A DNA stretch of 64,000 bases from the NCBI RefSeq assembly GCF_015209505.1, contig NZ_JADEYC010000009.1, positions 186,001 to 250,000 of the forward strand, read 5' to 3'. The position numbers and the translations under genes are program-made. Source of the DNA: Saccharopolyspora montiporae. GTDB taxonomy: Bacteria > Actinomycetota > Actinomycetes > Mycobacteriales > Pseudonocardiaceae. The notes under the pieces were generated by a model, which was not told the origin of the DNA, searched no databases, and was given only the letters and a program-made list of their open reading frames with translations. Below, one piece after another: positions 55,778 through 64,000 of the stretch. The first letter of the stretch is position 1. The number at the start of each line of letters is the position of its first letter.

Positions 55778-56515
55778 TCACCCGCGGTCGCGCGCCCGGT
55801 CCACGAGACCGGCCAGCCGGTCGGCGACCTCCCGCTTGTCGCCGGGACCGCAGGTCACGACGTCCTCGGTATCGCTGCGTTCGCCCTGCAGCAGATGCCG
55901 CCCACGGTCGTTGTCGAACCACACCAGGTTCGGCAGCCGATCACCGCGGCGCCCGCGGTCGATGCCGGTGACCGCGAAGTGGCCCAGCCGGAACTTCGGC
56001 CGGCCGGTGATCGCCCGCAGTTCGGCGAGCCCGTGGATGGCCGCATCGGACGGCGGCCCCGCGGACCGGTCGGCGACCGCGCGCACCGGCTGCGCCGAAC
56101 CGGTCGGCGCGTCGGGCAACAGGTCGGCGGCGGCCCGCGGCAGCACGTCCGGCGCCACGAAGCTCATCCGCAGCCCCCGCGGTTCCACCACCCCGACGAC
56201 GCCGACCTCGCCGGTGGCCACAATCCGCGCGGCCAGGCGCTGCCCGGCGCGCACGTCCAACAGCCCGGCCGCCGCGATCGACACCTCCGAGCTGCACAGC
56301 AGGTAGAGCGCGTCCTCCACCTCGGGCTCCGGGCGCCCGGACCGCGCCAGGCCCGCGGATTCCAGCTCCTGCCAGACCTGGTGCGCCAGCCGGCTGCGGT
56401 CCTCCGGGCCCTCCCCGAGCCGCGGGATCTCGAACGGGTACTGCCGCACGGCGAGGTTGAGCTGCTCGCCGAGCACGTCGACCGCCGGGATCGACAGGGT
56501 GATCGTCTCCACCAT
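55778..56515 (-). CDS. EspG-family (ESX secretion-associated) protein
   Basis: A 245-residue soluble protein of the EspG family, which in mycobacteria is the cytosolic chaperone binding PE-PPE substrates of type VII secretion. The pattern AVDVLGEQLNLAVRQYPFEIPRLG, HQVWQELESAGLARSGRPEPEVEDALYLLCSSEVSIAA and RAITGRPKFRLGHFAVTGIDR, with a C-terminal helix, is typical. No ESX core gene (eccC, WXG100) is in the window. It is 116 bp downstream of the proline-rich gene. The ATG at 56515 has a weak GGAAAGAG. Confidence 0.8.
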   Translation of the reverse strand: MVETITLSIPAVDVLGEQLNLAVRQYPFEIPRLGEGPEDRSRLAHQVWQELESAGLARSGRPEPEVEDALYLLCSSEVSIAAAGLLDVRAGQRLAARIVATGEVGVVGVVEPRGLRMSFVAPDVLPRAAADLLPDAPTGSAQPVRAVADRSAGPPSDAAIHGLAELRAITGRPKFRLGHFAVTGIDRGRRGDRLPNLVWFDNDRGRHLLQGERSDTEDVVTCGPGDKREVADRLAGLVDRARDRG

Positions 56516-56631
56516 CACAGGCTCTTTCCAGTAGGACCGCCGGCGCGGGGCCGATCGGCAGCACCTCGCCGGAGCGGACCCGCGCCGCTGCGCGATCCGG
56601 TCCGGGTTGCGGACGTCAGAAGTCGCGGGTC

Positions 56632-58323
56632 TCAGAAGTCGCGGAACCCGCCCGGCGATTCGCCCAGCACGGGCGGGGACGCCAGCCGGCTCTCGCCGTC
56701 CTCCTCTTCCCACAGGTCGTTCGCCTCGACCAGGAACTGCGGTATCGCGGCGCTGCCCTCGGCAGGCCGGTAACCGGACCCGCTGCGCAGTTCGGAATCG
56801 TCCCGGCGCTCCTCGCGGGCGTCCTCCGCCGTCCACTGCGGTGCGTTGCGCCCGTAGCCGAGGCGCGCGGAACCGCTCGCGCGGCTGCCGGATCCCATCG
56901 GCCCGAAACCGCCGTCGCTGCGCTGCGCGAACTTCGGAGCGCGGGCCGGGCGCGCGGTGGAGCGGTCCGGTTCCGGCTCCGGGTCGCTCGGCTGCTGCGG
57001 CGCGTTGCCGGCGGGCGGCGGCGCCTGCGGCGGGCCCGCGGGGAGCGGACCGCTCGGCGGGCCGTCCGGACGGGGCGGCTGCGGCACGCCGGGCGGCGGA
57101 GTCGCCCCCGGGTGCTGGGCCGAACCCGGGTGCTGGGCCGAACCCGGGTGCGGGCCCGGCTGCTGCGGGGGCACCGGCGGCCGCGGCGGGGCTCCCGGCG
57201 GCGGGTTCTCCCGGTTGGCGCGGCCCGGGGGGTGCCCCGGCGCACCGGCGGTGCCGTCGGGGGCGGACGGGACCGGCAGCGGACCGGATCCCGGGTGCGG
57301 CGCGCGGCCTGGGGGCGGCGCACCGCGGCCCGGAGCGGGCGAGTACCCGCCTCGGTCCGGCGGAGCCGGAGGTTCCGGGCCGGTCGGGTGTTCCGCGCCA
57401 CCGGTAGACGGATCGCCGCCGACCGGCAGGTTTTCGCCGGTACCGGAGTCTTCGCCGGTAGCGGGTTCCTCGCCGGCTCCCGGTTCATCGCGTGCGGCCG
57501 GGGCGCCGTCCGGGGACTCGTGCCGACCGCCGTGCCGGCCACCGGATTCCACCGGGTCGGCCCCGGCAGGAGCGGACACCTCGGCCGCGGGCAGGTCGGT
57601 GGGCTCGACCGGACCGGCCGGGTCGCGCAGTTCCCGGCCGCCCGGCGCAGGCGCGGGAAGCGGCGGCTGCTGCGGCAGCGGACCACTGGGCGGCCCGGGG
57701 ACGAGAGGCGCACCGGTGACGGAGGGCGCACCGGCGACGGGGGGCGCACCGGCGACGGGGGGCGCACCGGGCGGACCCGCGGGCGGAGCGGGCGGCGGCG
57801 CGGGCTGCTGCAGCTCGGCGTCCAGCGATCCCGCCATGCCGAGCTGCTGGTCCCGGTGCTGCGGGCGGCCCGCCGACGGTCCCGCGGGCGGCGGCGGCTC
57901 GGCGGGAGCTTCCGGCGGCCGCGCAGCGGGGTCCGGTTCCGGCGCCCCCAGCTCACCGGACAGCGCGGACACCGCACCGGCGGCGGGCCGCCTGCTCTCC
58001 GGGCGGGCCGGAGCCGAAGCGGGCCGCGCGGGCGGCGGCGGAGCCCCGTGTTCGCGGTCGAAGCGGCCACCGAGCTGCTCGATGCGCTCCCAGAGCGCGA
58101 ACGGATGCACATCCGCTGCCATGGCGGCGAATTCGGCGCGCAGGTCGAAGCGGGGCGGGCGCGGCCCGCGCGGTAACGGTTGCCCGCCCGGCGGCGAGCT
58201 CGGACCCACCGGCGGCGGGCCCTGCTCGGCGCCGGGCCGGTGGTGGCCCGCAGTCCCGGGCCGGGCGGTCCCCCCGGGCTCGGCCGGCCCCGGCGCGGAC
58301 GCCGGATTCTGCGGTGACGTCAC
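56632..58323 (-). CDS. Large proline-rich protein next to EspG
   Basis: A 563-residue protein with extreme Pro/Gly/Ala bias and no membrane segment or signal. Only two ordered-looking parts are visible: one at about residues 55-95 (FDLRAEFAAMAADVHPFALWERIEQLGGRFDREHG) and the C-terminal 40 residues (AIPQFLVEANDLWEEEDGESRLA, FRDF). Between them are repeats such as APPVAGAPPVAG and HPGSAQHPGSAQ. I do not recognise a family. Position before espG suggests it may be the EspG client or a type VII-related protein. The start is the GTG at 58323, preceded by GGGGGA. Composition makes the exact gene model less certain, but codon bias supports coding. Confidence 0.6.
   Translation of the reverse strand: MTSPQNPASAPGPAEPGGTARPGTAGHHRPGAEQGPPPVGPSSPPGGQPLPRGPRPPRFDLRAEFAAMAADVHPFALWERIEQLGGRFDREHGAPPPPARPASAPARPESRRPAAGAVSALSGELGAPEPDPAARPPEAPAEPPPPAGPSAGRPQHRDQQLGMAGSLDAELQQPAPPPAPPAGPPGAPPVAGAPPVAGAPSVTGAPLVPGPPSGPLPQQPPLPAPAPGGRELRDPAGPVEPTDLPAAEVSAPAGADPVESGGRHGGRHESPDGAPAARDEPGAGEEPATGEDSGTGENLPVGGDPSTGGAEHPTGPEPPAPPDRGGYSPAPGRGAPPPGRAPHPGSGPLPVPSAPDGTAGAPGHPPGRANRENPPPGAPPRPPVPPQQPGPHPGSAQHPGSAQHPGATPPPGVPQPPRPDGPPSGPLPAGPPQAPPPAGNAPQQPSDPEPEPDRSTARPARAPKFAQRSDGGFGPMGSGSRASGSARLGYGRNAPQWTAEDAREERRDDSELRSGSGYRPAEGSAAIPQFLVEANDLWEEEDGESRLASPPVLGESPGGFRDF
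57707..57771 (-). repeat. 18-bp tandem repeat in the proline-rich gene
   Basis: Three 18-bp units of GGCGCACCGGCGACGGGG type (57707-57760) plus a partial fourth encode the Gly-Ala-Pro-x-Val-x hexapeptides. Confidence 0.75.
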
Positions 58324-58761
58324 GATTCCCCCAGCTCTCCACGACGATCCGAGTGGTGCGCGCCCGGCATTCCGGGACGACTGCGACTGCGCATGACGCC
58401 GACGCTCATCCGTCCCGCCGCGCAGCGGCGAACCGATCAACGACGACCCGCACCGGAACCATCACCAGCCCCGTAACCTGCGACGATCGCAACACTGCGC
58501 ACCCCCTCGCCGAATCTGTCACGTCGGAGGACATTAGCAGCCGCGGGAGATCGCCGACCCCGTTTTGCCCGCAACGCACACCGGTTTGCGCCCGGTCCGC
58601 GCGTCCGCTCGCGGTGGGGTCGCGAGCGCGCAGGTGAACCGGACAAAATTGCTAGACTGATCAGTGCCGTTAATCACTGAGCCGCAACCTTCGGTGGCGT
58701 AGGTCAGTTCCCGAGCGCCAGTGTGGTCCCGGATCGAACCGCCACCGGGAAGGACGCCGCC
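58324..58761. other. Intergenic region upstream of SGNH hydrolase
   Basis: This 438-bp divergent spacer has no convincing gene. The last 120 bp are locally AT-richer. TAGACT at 58653-58658 (preceded by TGC) is a plausible -10 for the hydrolase gene. CAGTG-N8-CACTG just after it (around 58664-58681) is a small inverted repeat that could be an operator. Confidence 0.35.
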
Positions 58762-59544
58762 ATGGGATCGGAGCCGACGAGCCGCGGACCGCAGTGGGAG
58801 AGCTTCGTCGCGCTGGGCGACAGCTTCACCGAGGGGATGGCGGACCTGCGCCCGGACGGCGGCTACCGCGGCTGGGCCGACCGGCTCGCCGAGCACCTGG
58901 CGCGGGACAACCCGGCCATGCGGTACGCGAACCTGGCGGTGCGCGGCAAACTCATCCGGCAGATCGTCACCGACCAGGTCCCGCGGGCCGTCGAACTGCG
59001 CCCCTCCCTGGTCGCGCTCACCGCGGGCGGCAACGACATCATCCGCCCCGGCACCGACCCGGACCTGGTGGCCACGCTGTTCCGGGACGCCGTCGGCGCG
59101 CTGCGCTCCACCGGTGCCGATGTGCTCATCGGCACCGGGTTCGACACCCGGGACACCCCGGTGCTGCGCCGGGTGCGCGGCAAGGTCGGCACCTACAACG
59201 CGCATCTGCGGGCCATCGCCGACGAGCACGACTGCCACGTCGTCGACCTGTGGTCGATGAACGTGCTGCGCGATTCCCGGGCGTGGAACACCGACCGGCT
59301 GCACCTGTCCCCGGAAGGGCACCGGCGGGTCGCGCTGCGCGCCTGCGAGGCGCTCGGTGTGCCGACCGGGTCGGACTGGCGCGAGAAGTGGCCGCACACC
59401 GCGGACGTCCCGTGGCGGGAGCAGCGCGCGCAGGACATCAAGTGGGCCCGCGAGCACCTGGCGCCGTGGATCGGCCGCCGGCTCCGCGGGGTGTCCAGCG
59501 GGGACGGCCGCCGTCCCAAGCGTCCCCAGCTCGAACGCCTCTGA
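58762..59544 (+). CDS. SGNH/GDSL-family hydrolase
   Basis: A 260-residue cytoplasmic-looking esterase/lipase fold. Block I is FVALGDSFTEGMAD with the nucleophilic serine near residue 18. Block II glycine lies in LAVRGKLI, block III is TAGGNDI, and block V carries the Asp-His dyad in DRLHLSPEGHRR near residue 178. The C terminus is basic. No signal peptide is present. GGAAGGA precedes the ATG at 58762. An in-frame ATG-like opening at 58723 is upstream of this ribosome-binding site. The natural ester substrate is not known. Confidence 0.88.
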   Translation: MGSEPTSRGPQWESFVALGDSFTEGMADLRPDGGYRGWADRLAEHLARDNPAMRYANLAVRGKLIRQIVTDQVPRAVELRPSLVALTAGGNDIIRPGTDPDLVATLFRDAVGALRSTGADVLIGTGFDTRDTPVLRRVRGKVGTYNAHLRAIADEHDCHVVDLWSMNVLRDSRAWNTDRLHLSPEGHRRVALRACEALGVPTGSDWREKWPHTADVPWREQRAQDIKWAREHLAPWIGRRLRGVSSGDGRRPKRPQLERL

Positions 59545-59837
59545 AGCTCGAACGCCTGCCAGCTCCGGCGGGACGAAGTGCGGACTCCCGGCCCGGCCCT
59601 CCCCGATCGGGTCGAAAGCCCGCACTCACCCCCACTCGCCGGGTCCGCGAGCAGCACCTCGGCGGACCGCGCCCCCGGTGCGTCGTCCCGGCCGGCCACG
59701 AGTTCCGGCCGGGACGACCGGGCGGCGATCCCCCCTTGCGGACTCCCCCCAGAGCCGCCCTGCAGTGCGGAACGTGCACGGCTGTTCCGCACTGAACACA
59801 CGTTCCCAAGCGTCACTGGACACGCGCTAAACGCACG

Positions 59838-62675
59838 CTAAACGCCGGCAGCTCCGGTTCCGCGCAAGCGTTCGCGCACTTCAGCGGCCCGCGGCGACCC
59901 TTCGGCGTCGAAGATCGCCAGTGCGGTCTCCCACCGGGTCCGGGCCACCTCGCGGTCTCCCCTGCGGCAGGCGGCATCGCCGAGCCCCAGGTAGGCGGCG
60001 GCCTGACGCAGCGCCGACCCGCACTTGAGTGCCACGTCCAGCGCTTCGTGGTGGTAGCGCCTGCCGTCCTCGGCCAGCCCGAGCTCCATGCTGACCTCGC
60101 CGCAGTTGTTCAGCACCATCGCCAGGGTGTCCAGATCATCGGCCTCGCGGTACATCGCCTCGGCCTCGCGCAGGTGCGCCAGGGCCGACTCCAGCTCGCC
60201 GTTGACCTGCTCCACCTGTGCGAGGTTGTTCAACGCCCCGGCCTCGAAGTAGCGGTCCCCGAGGAGGCGGTACGCGTCCAGCGCCTCCTGGCAGTGCACC
60301 TGGGCCTCCGCGTAGCGCTCCAGCCGGTACAGCACACTGCCCATGTTGACCCGGGTCATCGCCAGCGCGGACGGATCGTCCAGCAGCGCGGCGATCCGGT
60401 ACGACTCCTCGTAGTGCGCCAGCGCCTCCTCCGGGCTGCCGGAGCGCGCGTGCGCCACCCCCAGACCGGCGGCCATCAGCAGCCGCCCGCCCGGGTCGTC
60501 GCGCTCGCCGGCCGAATCGGCGCCGTCGGTGTAGATCCGAATCCAGTCCTCCCACGGGCAGCGCACCATCAGGTAGTTGAACTGCAACCGGACCAGCGGC
60601 CAGCACAGCTCGTGCAGCCCCTCCGCGTTGGCCGCGCGCACCGCGGCGACCAGGTTCGGCCACTCGGCGTCGAACCACTCCAGCGCGTCGTCCCGGTCGT
60701 GCACCTCCGGACGGGTCACCGTGGCGTCGGCGGAGAAGTCCAGGTCGTCGCGGGCCGGGCGCAGGAAGCGCCGGGCGTGGTCGGCGGCCACCAGGTAGTA
60801 GTTCAGCAACCGGCGCAGCGCCGCGCAGCGCTCGCCGTGCTCCTGCTCGGAGGGATCGGCCAGCAGGTTGCGCGCGTACACCCGCAGCAGGTCGTGCATC
60901 CCGTAGCGGCCCGGTTCCGGTTCGCCCACCAGGTGCGCCAGTCCGAGCGCGCGCAGCCTCCGCCGGGCGCTGGACACGTCGGTGCCGCACAGCGCCGCCA
61001 CCGCGTGCACGGTGAACGTGTGCCCCGGGACCAGGCCCAGCAGCCGGAACATGTCCGCGCACAGCGGGTGCAGGCTGCGGTAGGAGATGTCGAAAGCGCG
61101 CCGCACGCTGGTGTTCGCGTCGTCGATGTCCAGCGCCTGCAACCGGTTCCGCTCATCGGTCAGCTCGCCGACCAGGTCCGCGACGCGCCGCACCGGATTG
61201 GCCGCCATCCGCGCCGCCGCGATGCGCAGCGCCAGCGGCAGCCCGTCGCACAGTTCGGCCAGCTCGGCGGCCGCCGCGGGTTCGGCGGCGGGCTTGCCGG
61301 GGACCCCGGTGCGGTCCAGCAGCTCGATCGCGGTCTCGGTGGGCAGCGTCTCCAGCGGCAGTACCCGGGCACCGCTGCCGACCACCAAGCCGTCCAGCCG
61401 CCGCCGGCTGGTGACCAGCACCAGCGAGGCCGAACTGCCCGGCAGCAGCGGACGGACCTGATCGGAATCGCGGGCGTCGTCGAGCAGCACCAGCATCCGG
61501 CGCTCGGCCAGCAGCGAGCGGTACAGCGCGGCCCGGTCGTCGACCTCCACCGGAATGGAATCCCCGGCCACACCCAGGGTTTTCAGCAGCTTCGTCAACG
61601 CCTCGCCCGGAGCCAGCGGTGCCCGCTCCGGATCGAACCCGCGCAGCGAGGCGTAGAGCTGACCGTCCGGGAACTCGGACAGCACCCGGTGCGACCAGGT
61701 CAGCGCCAGGGCGCTCTTGCCGACCCCGGCGGTCCCGGTGAGCACGGTGAGCGGCCCGGCCGCCCCGGAGGCGCGCTCGGCCAGCATTCGGTCCAGCGCG
61801 GACAGCTCGCGCGAGCGGCCGACGAATCCGGATGGCGCCGGCGGCAGTTCGGCGGGCACCGGCCGCTGCACCACCGGCGCCGAGCGTCCCGGCTCCAGGT
61901 CCATCAGCCGCTCGTCGTCGCGCAGCAGGCGTTCATAGAGCTCGCGCAGCTGCGGACCGGGGTCGATGCCGAGCTCGTCGGACAGCCGCTCGCGCAGCGC
62001 GTGGTAGCGCGCCTGGGCCTGCGCCCGGTGGCCCGCCCGGTAGCCGGCCAGCATCAGCTGCCCGGTCAACCGCTCGCGCAGCGGGTTCGCGTCGACCAGC
62101 GCGGGCAGTTCGAGCACCAGCTGCTGGTGCCTGCCCAGCTCCAGATCGGCGGCCACCCGCTCCTCCACCGCCAGCAGCCGCAGCTCGTCCAGGTTCGGAC
62201 CGACCACCTGGTGCAGACCGCTGCCCTCCAGGTCGGACAGCACCGGCCCGCGCCACAGCGCCAGCGCTTCGGACAGCGCGCGGGACCGCTCGTCGGCGGG
62301 CAGCAGGTGGGCGTTGTTGATCAGGGACCGCGCGCGGTGCGCATCGATCCGGTCGCTGTCCACCTGCAGCGCGTATCCGGGCGAGCGGGTGGCGATGACC
62401 GGGCCGTCCGCGCCGAAAGTCCTGCGCAGACGGGAGATGTATCCCTGGATGATGGTGCGCGCGGTGGTCGGCGGTTCCCCGTCCCACATGTTGTCCACGA
62501 GCCGGTCCACCGAGACCACCTGATTCGGTTCCAGCACCAGGCAAGCCAGCAGCGCCCGCATCAGCGGGCTGCCGAACGGCACCGGCTCGCCGTCGCGGCG
62601 GACCTCCAGCGGTCCCAGCACGCGGAATTCGAAGCCGGCACCTCCCGCAGTGGCCGAGCTGTCCGGCGACCGCAT
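59838..62675 (-). CDS. SARP/AfsR-type regulator (wHTH-BTAD-NB-ARC-TPR)
   Basis: A 945-residue transcriptional regulator. An OmpR-type winged helix lies at about 15-95 (FRVLGPLEVRRDGEPVPFGSPLMRALLACLVLEPN), then a bacterial transcriptional activator domain to about 255 (the LSDELGIDPGPQLRELYERLL motif). An NB-ARC/STAND ATPase with Walker A LTGTAGVGKSALAL near 310, Walker B MLVLLDDARDSDQV and LPLALRIAAARM follows, and TPR repeats occupy about 720-935. Such proteins activate secondary-metabolite or stress genes from direct-repeat operators. No biosynthetic cluster is in view. The ATG at 62675 follows GGGGGA. Two CGCTAAACGC direct repeats straddle its stop. Confidence 0.9.
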   Translation of the reverse strand: MRSPDSSATAGGAGFEFRVLGPLEVRRDGEPVPFGSPLMRALLACLVLEPNQVVSVDRLVDNMWDGEPPTTARTIIQGYISRLRRTFGADGPVIATRSPGYALQVDSDRIDAHRARSLINNAHLLPADERSRALSEALALWRGPVLSDLEGSGLHQVVGPNLDELRLLAVEERVAADLELGRHQQLVLELPALVDANPLRERLTGQLMLAGYRAGHRAQAQARYHALRERLSDELGIDPGPQLRELYERLLRDDERLMDLEPGRSAPVVQRPVPAELPPAPSGFVGRSRELSALDRMLAERASGAAGPLTVLTGTAGVGKSALALTWSHRVLSEFPDGQLYASLRGFDPERAPLAPGEALTKLLKTLGVAGDSIPVEVDDRAALYRSLLAERRMLVLLDDARDSDQVRPLLPGSSASLVLVTSRRRLDGLVVGSGARVLPLETLPTETAIELLDRTGVPGKPAAEPAAAAELAELCDGLPLALRIAAARMAANPVRRVADLVGELTDERNRLQALDIDDANTSVRRAFDISYRSLHPLCADMFRLLGLVPGHTFTVHAVAALCGTDVSSARRRLRALGLAHLVGEPEPGRYGMHDLLRVYARNLLADPSEQEHGERCAALRRLLNYYLVAADHARRFLRPARDDLDFSADATVTRPEVHDRDDALEWFDAEWPNLVAAVRAANAEGLHELCWPLVRLQFNYLMVRCPWEDWIRIYTDGADSAGERDDPGGRLLMAAGLGVAHARSGSPEEALAHYEESYRIAALLDDPSALAMTRVNMGSVLYRLERYAEAQVHCQEALDAYRLLGDRYFEAGALNNLAQVEQVNGELESALAHLREAEAMYREADDLDTLAMVLNNCGEVSMELGLAEDGRRYHHEALDVALKCGSALRQAAAYLGLGDAACRRGDREVARTRWETALAIFDAEGSPRAAEVRERLRGTGAAGV

Positions 62676-62914
62676 TTTCCCCCACTTCGCTCCGAGCCCG
62701 GCACAGCCGCCGGACCCGGACAGTTTCGGCCACCGATCCGCCGACGTCCACCGCCTCCCGACGGTATCGGGCCGTTCGGCCCAGGCGGAGGCTCCCCGCG
62801 TTCCCCGGTTCGGCGGCCGGACTGCGGCACCCGCCGGGAGCGGTTGGTCCGAACACCTCCCGGGCCCACGATGCGGCAAGTAGGGTCGGGGACACGTCGA
62901 TCACCCGTTCTGCG

Positions 62915-62965
62915 GACCACTGTGGAAGGAGACCCGCACCTGTGCCCACCCCGTCCACAGTGGTC
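62915..62965 (+). promoter_or_regulatory. Inverted repeat enclosing ribosome-binding site and start codon
   Basis: GACCACTGTGGA (62915-62926) and TCCACAGTGGTC (62954-62965) are perfect 12-bp complements. The 27-nt loop contains most of the AAGGAG ribosome-binding site and the GTG start of the next gene, so folding could limit translation, or a protein could bind it. Confidence 0.4.
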
Positions 62966-63976
62966 GATCGTGCCGTGGGCTGCCTGCTCGGCGGCGCGCT
63001 GGGCGATGCGCTCGGCACGCCCATCGAATTCGCGCAGCTCTCCGACGTGCGGGCCGAGTTCGGTGAGCAGGGCGTCACCGAACCCCCGCCGCAGGCCCTG
63101 CTGGGCGATTCGACCCAGATGTCGCTGTTCACCGGCGAGGGCTACCTGCACGCCTGGACCACCGGCAACAACGGCGGCGCCTGGCAACCGGTGGAAGCGC
63201 TGGCCGCGTCCTACCGGCGCTGGCTGACCACGCAGCAGGACGACCGGCCGCCGGGCGCGGCAACCGGGCTGCTCGCCGAGGCCGAGCTCTTCGCCAACCG
63301 CTCCCCCGGGCTGACCAGCCTGCGCGCCCTGCAGGAGGAGGAGCTCGGGTCACCGGAACGGCCGCGGAACAGCTCGAAGGGCTGCGGCGGTGTGGACCGC
63401 AGCGCACCGCTGGGCTTCGCGCCCACCCCCGAGATGACCTACCGGCTGGCCTGCCAGTCGGCGGCGCTCACGCACGGCGCGGTGGGCGGCTGGGCGTCGG
63501 CAGGGGCGATGGCGCTGATCGTGCACCTGACCGCGGTGCAGGGGCGCCGGCTGCCCGCTGCCGTCGACCAGGCCGCGGGCCGGGTGCTGCGTGACGACTC
63601 GGAGACCGCCGCCGCCCTGGCCGAGGCCGCGACGCTGGCCCGGCTCGGCGCCAGCGTCGGGCACATCGAGCGGCTCGGTCAAGGCTGGATCGGCCCGGAA
63701 GCCCTGGCCATCGGGGTCTACTGCGCGCTGGCCGTGGCCAAACCGGAGCAGTTCGCCGACGCCGTCCGGCTCGCCGCCAATCACTCGGGGCACTCGGACT
63801 CGACCGCGGCGGTGACCGGATTCCTGCTCGGCGCCCGGCACGGGACGCCGGTACTGCCCCGGCAGTGGCTCGCGCGGCTGGAACTGGCCGACGTGATCGA
63901 GCGCATCGGCCACGACCTCGGCGCCTCCTGCTCCGGCGAGCAGTTCAACGAACGCCGCTACTTGGGCCTGGCCTGA
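62942..63976 (+). CDS. ADP-ribosylglycohydrolase-family protein
   Basis: A 344-residue protein of the all-helical ADP-ribosylglycohydrolase (ARH/DraG) family. It opens DRAVGCLLGGALGDALGTPIEF. The first metal motif, normally DDT, reads GDSTQMSLFT near residue 56. The second, normally GD(S/T)D(S/T), reads NHSGHSDSTAAVTGFLLGA near residue 280, so one aspartate in each is replaced. It may still hydrolyse ADP-ribose links or be an altered or inactive form. The GTG at 62942 follows AAGGAG. Divergent from the SARP regulator. Confidence 0.85.
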   Translation: MPTPSTVVDRAVGCLLGGALGDALGTPIEFAQLSDVRAEFGEQGVTEPPPQALLGDSTQMSLFTGEGYLHAWTTGNNGGAWQPVEALAASYRRWLTTQQDDRPPGAATGLLAEAELFANRSPGLTSLRALQEEELGSPERPRNSSKGCGGVDRSAPLGFAPTPEMTYRLACQSAALTHGAVGGWASAGAMALIVHLTAVQGRRLPAAVDQAAGRVLRDDSETAAALAEAATLARLGASVGHIERLGQGWIGPEALAIGVYCALAVAKPEQFADAVRLAANHSGHSDSTAAVTGFLLGARHGTPVLPRQWLARLELADVIERIGHDLGASCSGEQFNERRYLGLA

Positions 63977-64000
63977 ACCACCGGTCGAGCGGAGCCACGG

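Overview
This is 64 kb of very GC-rich chromosome from an actinomycete. It is most likely from the Pseudonocardiaceae (a Saccharopolyspora-like organism), but that genus-level guess is inference. Supporting signs are strong G/C at third codon positions, GTG and TTG starts, a conservon (cvn) operon, a SARP/AfsR-type regulator, an EspG-family protein, an MtrC-free GroEL2-type chaperonin gene with CIRCE operators, and many start codons with a TANNNT box 6-7 nt upstream, as expected for leaderless mRNAs. I see no insertion sequence, prophage, CRISPR array, rRNA or convincing tRNA.

Layout. 1-5.5 kb: the 3' end of a helicase-associated gene, then a reverse-strand conservon (cvnA-B-C-D: sensor kinase, roadblock, DUF742, GTPase). 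5.5-6.2 kb: a regulatory intergenic region with a DasR-like dre sequence and a perfect palindrome. 6.2-9.7 kb: an SsuABC/NMT1-type ABC importer with two permeases. 9.8-12.6 kb: cutA, a benzoylformate decarboxylase-like ThDP enzyme and an LppU-like membrane protein. 13-16.5 kb: XPB-type helicase, a SUFU-like protein and menC. 16.6-24.8 kb: a seven-gene reverse-strand molybdenum hydroxylase operon (coxD-coxE-xdhC-coxS-coxL-coxM-coxG) whose large subunit has the form II AYRGAGR motif. 25-28 kb: a second SUFU-like gene, PspC and a GH84 lipoprotein.

28-51 kb is a conserved housekeeping block. It carries groEL2, a Ser/Thr kinase, a cold-shock protein, an AIM24-family protein, moeA, a membrane M48-like pseudoprotease, psd-pssA, a tandem AAA ATPase, a LytR_C protein, a DUF3263 protein, def, thiC-thiD, a FUSC-type membrane protein, thiG-thiS-thiO and thiE. 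From memory, most of these are the neighbours of groEL2 in Mycobacterium tuberculosis (Rv0414c-Rv0440), so I regard this as ancestral synteny. Thiamine synthesis is controlled by two TPP riboswitches, before thiC and before thiO. groEL has two CIRCE operators around a sigma-A-like promoter.

51-64 kb: a SIS-domain protein and a BadF-type N-acetylglucosamine kinase-like gene (amino-sugar catabolism), dapA, a DUF3159 protein, an EspG-family protein with a 563-residue proline-rich partner, an SGNH hydrolase, a 945-residue SARP-NB-ARC-TPR regulator and an ADP-ribosylglycohydrolase-fold protein with altered metal-site motifs.

No single unmistakably new multi-gene system stands out. The best leads are the pair of SUFU-like paralogues either side of the cox region, the degenerate M48-like membrane protein next to moeA/psd, the EspG plus proline-rich pair, a 17-bp-stem hairpin in a 640-bp gene-free gap, an RBS-enclosing inverted repeat before the ADP-ribosylglycohydrolase, and a dre-like site with no GlcNAc gene beside it.
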